Part shown: in pieces, positions 62,201 through 64,000 of the stretch
How the letters are laid out: every line of letters begins with the position of its first letter
Numbering within the stretch: the stretch's first letter is position 1
DNA from: Coriaria nepalensis
Lineage: Eukaryota; Streptophyta; Magnoliopsida; Cucurbitales; Coriariaceae
Assembly (NCBI GenBank): GCA_027186245.1
Contig: CP114495.1
Location: 1,255,001 to 1,319,000, forward strand
Direction of reading: 5' to 3'
DNA: 64,000 nucleotides
Notes under the pieces: generated by a model
Database searches by the model: none
Told to the model about the DNA's origin: nothing
The model's input: only the letters and a program-made list of their open reading frames with translations
Program-made: the position numbers and the translations under genes

Positions 62201-64000
62201 AATCATCTGGCTCATCTTTACTAGCATCTTTATCACATTCAGCTGCATCTTCCTTAAGAGACTCAGCAGGAACTTCCTCCGGATCTATACTGGCAGAAGT
62301 TTCTTCCGACCCAACAGAAGATGTCATAGTTTCTATCTTTTCTTCAGGTCCCTTGTATGCCATATAAAGGTCAAAAGTCATGCCTGCAGCATCAGCTTTC
62401 TGAAGAATTTCTTTTTTCTTCTTCTTCCCTTTAGCAGCAGCACCCTTTGCCTTGTTCATCTCAATAGCGGATTTATCCTTGGAACTGGGTACAGGAGTGG
62501 ACCCCCTGCCAACACCAACATTTTCTGTCACATCTACTTCATCTTTTCCCTTCGAGAGCTCGGAATTTTGGACAGGAGTAGACTGCAGATCAGCTCTGCC
62601 AGATTCTGTGACAGCAACTTCACTACTGACAATGCTGTCAATTCTGCTAGAAGACGAATCCAAAGTCAATGCCTTAATGCCCTGAGAAATGTCTTCTCCT
62701 CTGGACAACAAGGCTGTAGAGGTAGACGCATCTAATTTATCAGCTTCTCCATCAACTTCTGCTTGGCAATTCACAGGTTCATCCAACCCCTTTTGTGCAG
62801 CAGCTTCTAAGGTTGGAACCTCACTGCTAATAGCAGTTGACTTTAAAGCAGATTCGAGATTAGTTTGCTCAGAAGTGTCCATGGAATTTGAAGAGACAAG
62901 TTCTGAAACAGTCTCAGAACTCTTAAGATCTTCAGTCAATCTCTCTTCTCCTTGAATATCAGTTCTTACAGGCTCATCCTGTATATTACTAAGAATGGTT
63001 GCTGACGTCTTAACTGCGATCCCTGCAGTTGAGATTTCAGTTGATGAACCGATGGTGCTTCCTGCATCAGTCCCCTTTGATTCTGGAACATCAGAAGTCA
63101 CAGCAGCGGCGGATGAAAGTGATTCTGTCACCTTCTCTGGCTCACCTTGCGTAATCACAGGTGTAAGAGTTGTTTTAGGTTCTGCAGTTTCTTGAACAGG
63201 CAGGTTCACTGATGCAGTAGATTGCCCGACAACCTAAGATTTATAAACATCGTGCCAGAATAGCTTAATAAGCTAAGATTTAAAACCAAAAAATCAAAGG
63301 TAGGGCAGAAAAGTACCTGATGTTCTGGTCCTTTCTTCCCCGGGTTCTTCTGATGATTTTTGAAAGAGTCAGACTTGGAAAGAGTTTCTCGTCTTCTCCC
63401 TTCAGTTTCAGCAACCGCCTTAGACTCTTCAGGTAGAGGAGGAGCAGCCAATGCTTCAACAGACTGTTTATCTGCCACAGGCAATGATTTTGACAAAAAT
63501 GTCTCACTGCCCGATTTTGAATTTAATGGCAAATTTTCCAAAGAATTAATAGGATCCCTTGGAGCAGAAGACAAGGTCCCTTCTCCAGATAACCTAGGAA
63601 GTTTATGAGATCCATCTTTTCCAACCCGAGGTGAGCTAGTGGGCAATGACTCAGCTGGCTTCTCACCAACAGAAGTAGTAGGGGGTCTAACAGTTACTTG
63701 CACTGTTGCCAAGGGAGCAAAATTATGTGCAGCATCATGAGCATGTTCCAAGTTTGGTTCTGGAATTCCTTGTGCCAAAATACCGGCCTTGTTAACAGGC
63801 TGGGAACCAAGCGCCGGAGAATTCATAAATGAAACGTTTTGCATGCTCTGGTTCACTGGGAAATTAAACCTCTGCACCTGGGAATTGGGTGCTATTTGAC
63901 CACTTGCTAGAGAAATAGAGTTGGGGTTTGGAAAGTAAAGGGGATTAGGGTTGTAAGAATTTGGAAGATAGTTGATTTGATGAGACGTGTATGCTGGGGG
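59299..64000 (-). CDS. EIF4G: Eukaryotic translation initiation factor 4G (eIF4G), 5' part outside window
   Basis: Scaffold of the cap-binding complex, linking eIF4E, eIF4A, PABP and eIF3. The frame is open to the window edge, so the N-terminus is missing. Visible exons: 64000-63317, 63233-60154 (3,080 bp), 59932-59738 and 59629-59299, all in phase. Order of domains: Pro/Asn/Ser-rich N-region, long Ser/Thr/Glu-rich disordered region, eIF4E-binding motif YSRDFLLKF (YxxxxL-phi) encoded near 62110, MIF4G domain (LKGILNKLTPQNFDKLFEQV onward, 61560-60880), then an Arg/Ser/Gly-rich hinge, and a C-terminal MA3 domain over the last exons (IKKFYSARDEKEV, SLWITDSFERKDMERDLLAK). The presence of the long N-region argues for eIF4G rather than the shorter eIFiso4G. 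Plant eIF4G alleles are known to matter for infection by some RNA viruses; nothing here shows allele status. Confidence 0.95.

Noticed and set aside
61377..62367. Several plus-strand frames of 70-120 codons
   Set aside because: Antisense shadows inside the large eIF4G exon.

Overview
This is a gene-dense stretch of nuclear DNA from a dicot plant. Genes have GT-AG introns, AT-rich intergenic DNA and plant-specific families: RALF peptide, class A heat-shock factor, trihelix, type I MADS, NPH3, MSL channel and metacaspase. I rebuilt gene models by hand from splice consensus and reading phase. Almost every junction closes in frame; exceptions are stated.

Layout, left to right. 2.0-3.9 kb (+) S-adenosylhomocysteine hydrolase. 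4.6-5.0 kb (-) RALF preprohormone. 6.5-8.5 kb (-) HSFA5-like heat-shock factor. 9.35-10.45 kb (+) ASIL-like trihelix factor. 11.1-13.0 kb (-) membrane-anchored cyclophilin-like protein with two frame anomalies. 15.4-19.6 kb (-) three-RRM hnRNP Q/R-like protein, 11 exons. 20.1-21.0 kb (+) dead nucleotide-sugar glycosyltransferase gene. 21.3-21.9 kb (+) type I MADS factor. 23.1-25.1 kb (-) CK2 regulatory beta subunit. 27.0-29.4 kb (+) MORN-repeat membrane protein. 31.9-34.0 kb (+) bHLH10/89/91-type tapetal factor. 34.9-36.8 kb (+) heavily mutated BTB/NPH3 pseudogene. 37.2-37.7 kb (-) two-helix membrane protein. 38.2-44.3 kb (-) 17-exon AASDH/AAE19-like acyl-activating enzyme with a beta-propeller. 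44.7-48.5 kb (+) SCAI-like (DUF3550) protein. 49.8-54.8 kb (+) MSL10-like mechanosensitive channel, whose 2.6 kb first intron holds a decayed hAT transposase. 55.3-55.8 kb (+) tiny coiled-coil gene with a frameshifted first exon. 56.4-58.4 kb (+) type I metacaspase. 59.3 kb to the right edge (-) eIF4G, running out of the window.

The genes do not form a pathway; they are independent housekeeping, signalling and regulatory loci. Two pairs face apart across short spacers rich in GGCCCA/TGGGCY words (HSFA5-trihelix and AASDH-SCAI). From memory, the order SAHH, RALF, HSFA5 matches Arabidopsis chromosome 4, suggesting conserved microsynteny at the left end.

I saw no clearly new biological system. 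The points most worth a second look are the plant AMP-ligase/carrier/beta-propeller fusion, the one-base lesions in two otherwise intact genes, two orphan exon-like segments (5.65 and 29.89 kb), an intron of SCAI that can be retained in frame, and the transposase fossil in the MSL10 intron.
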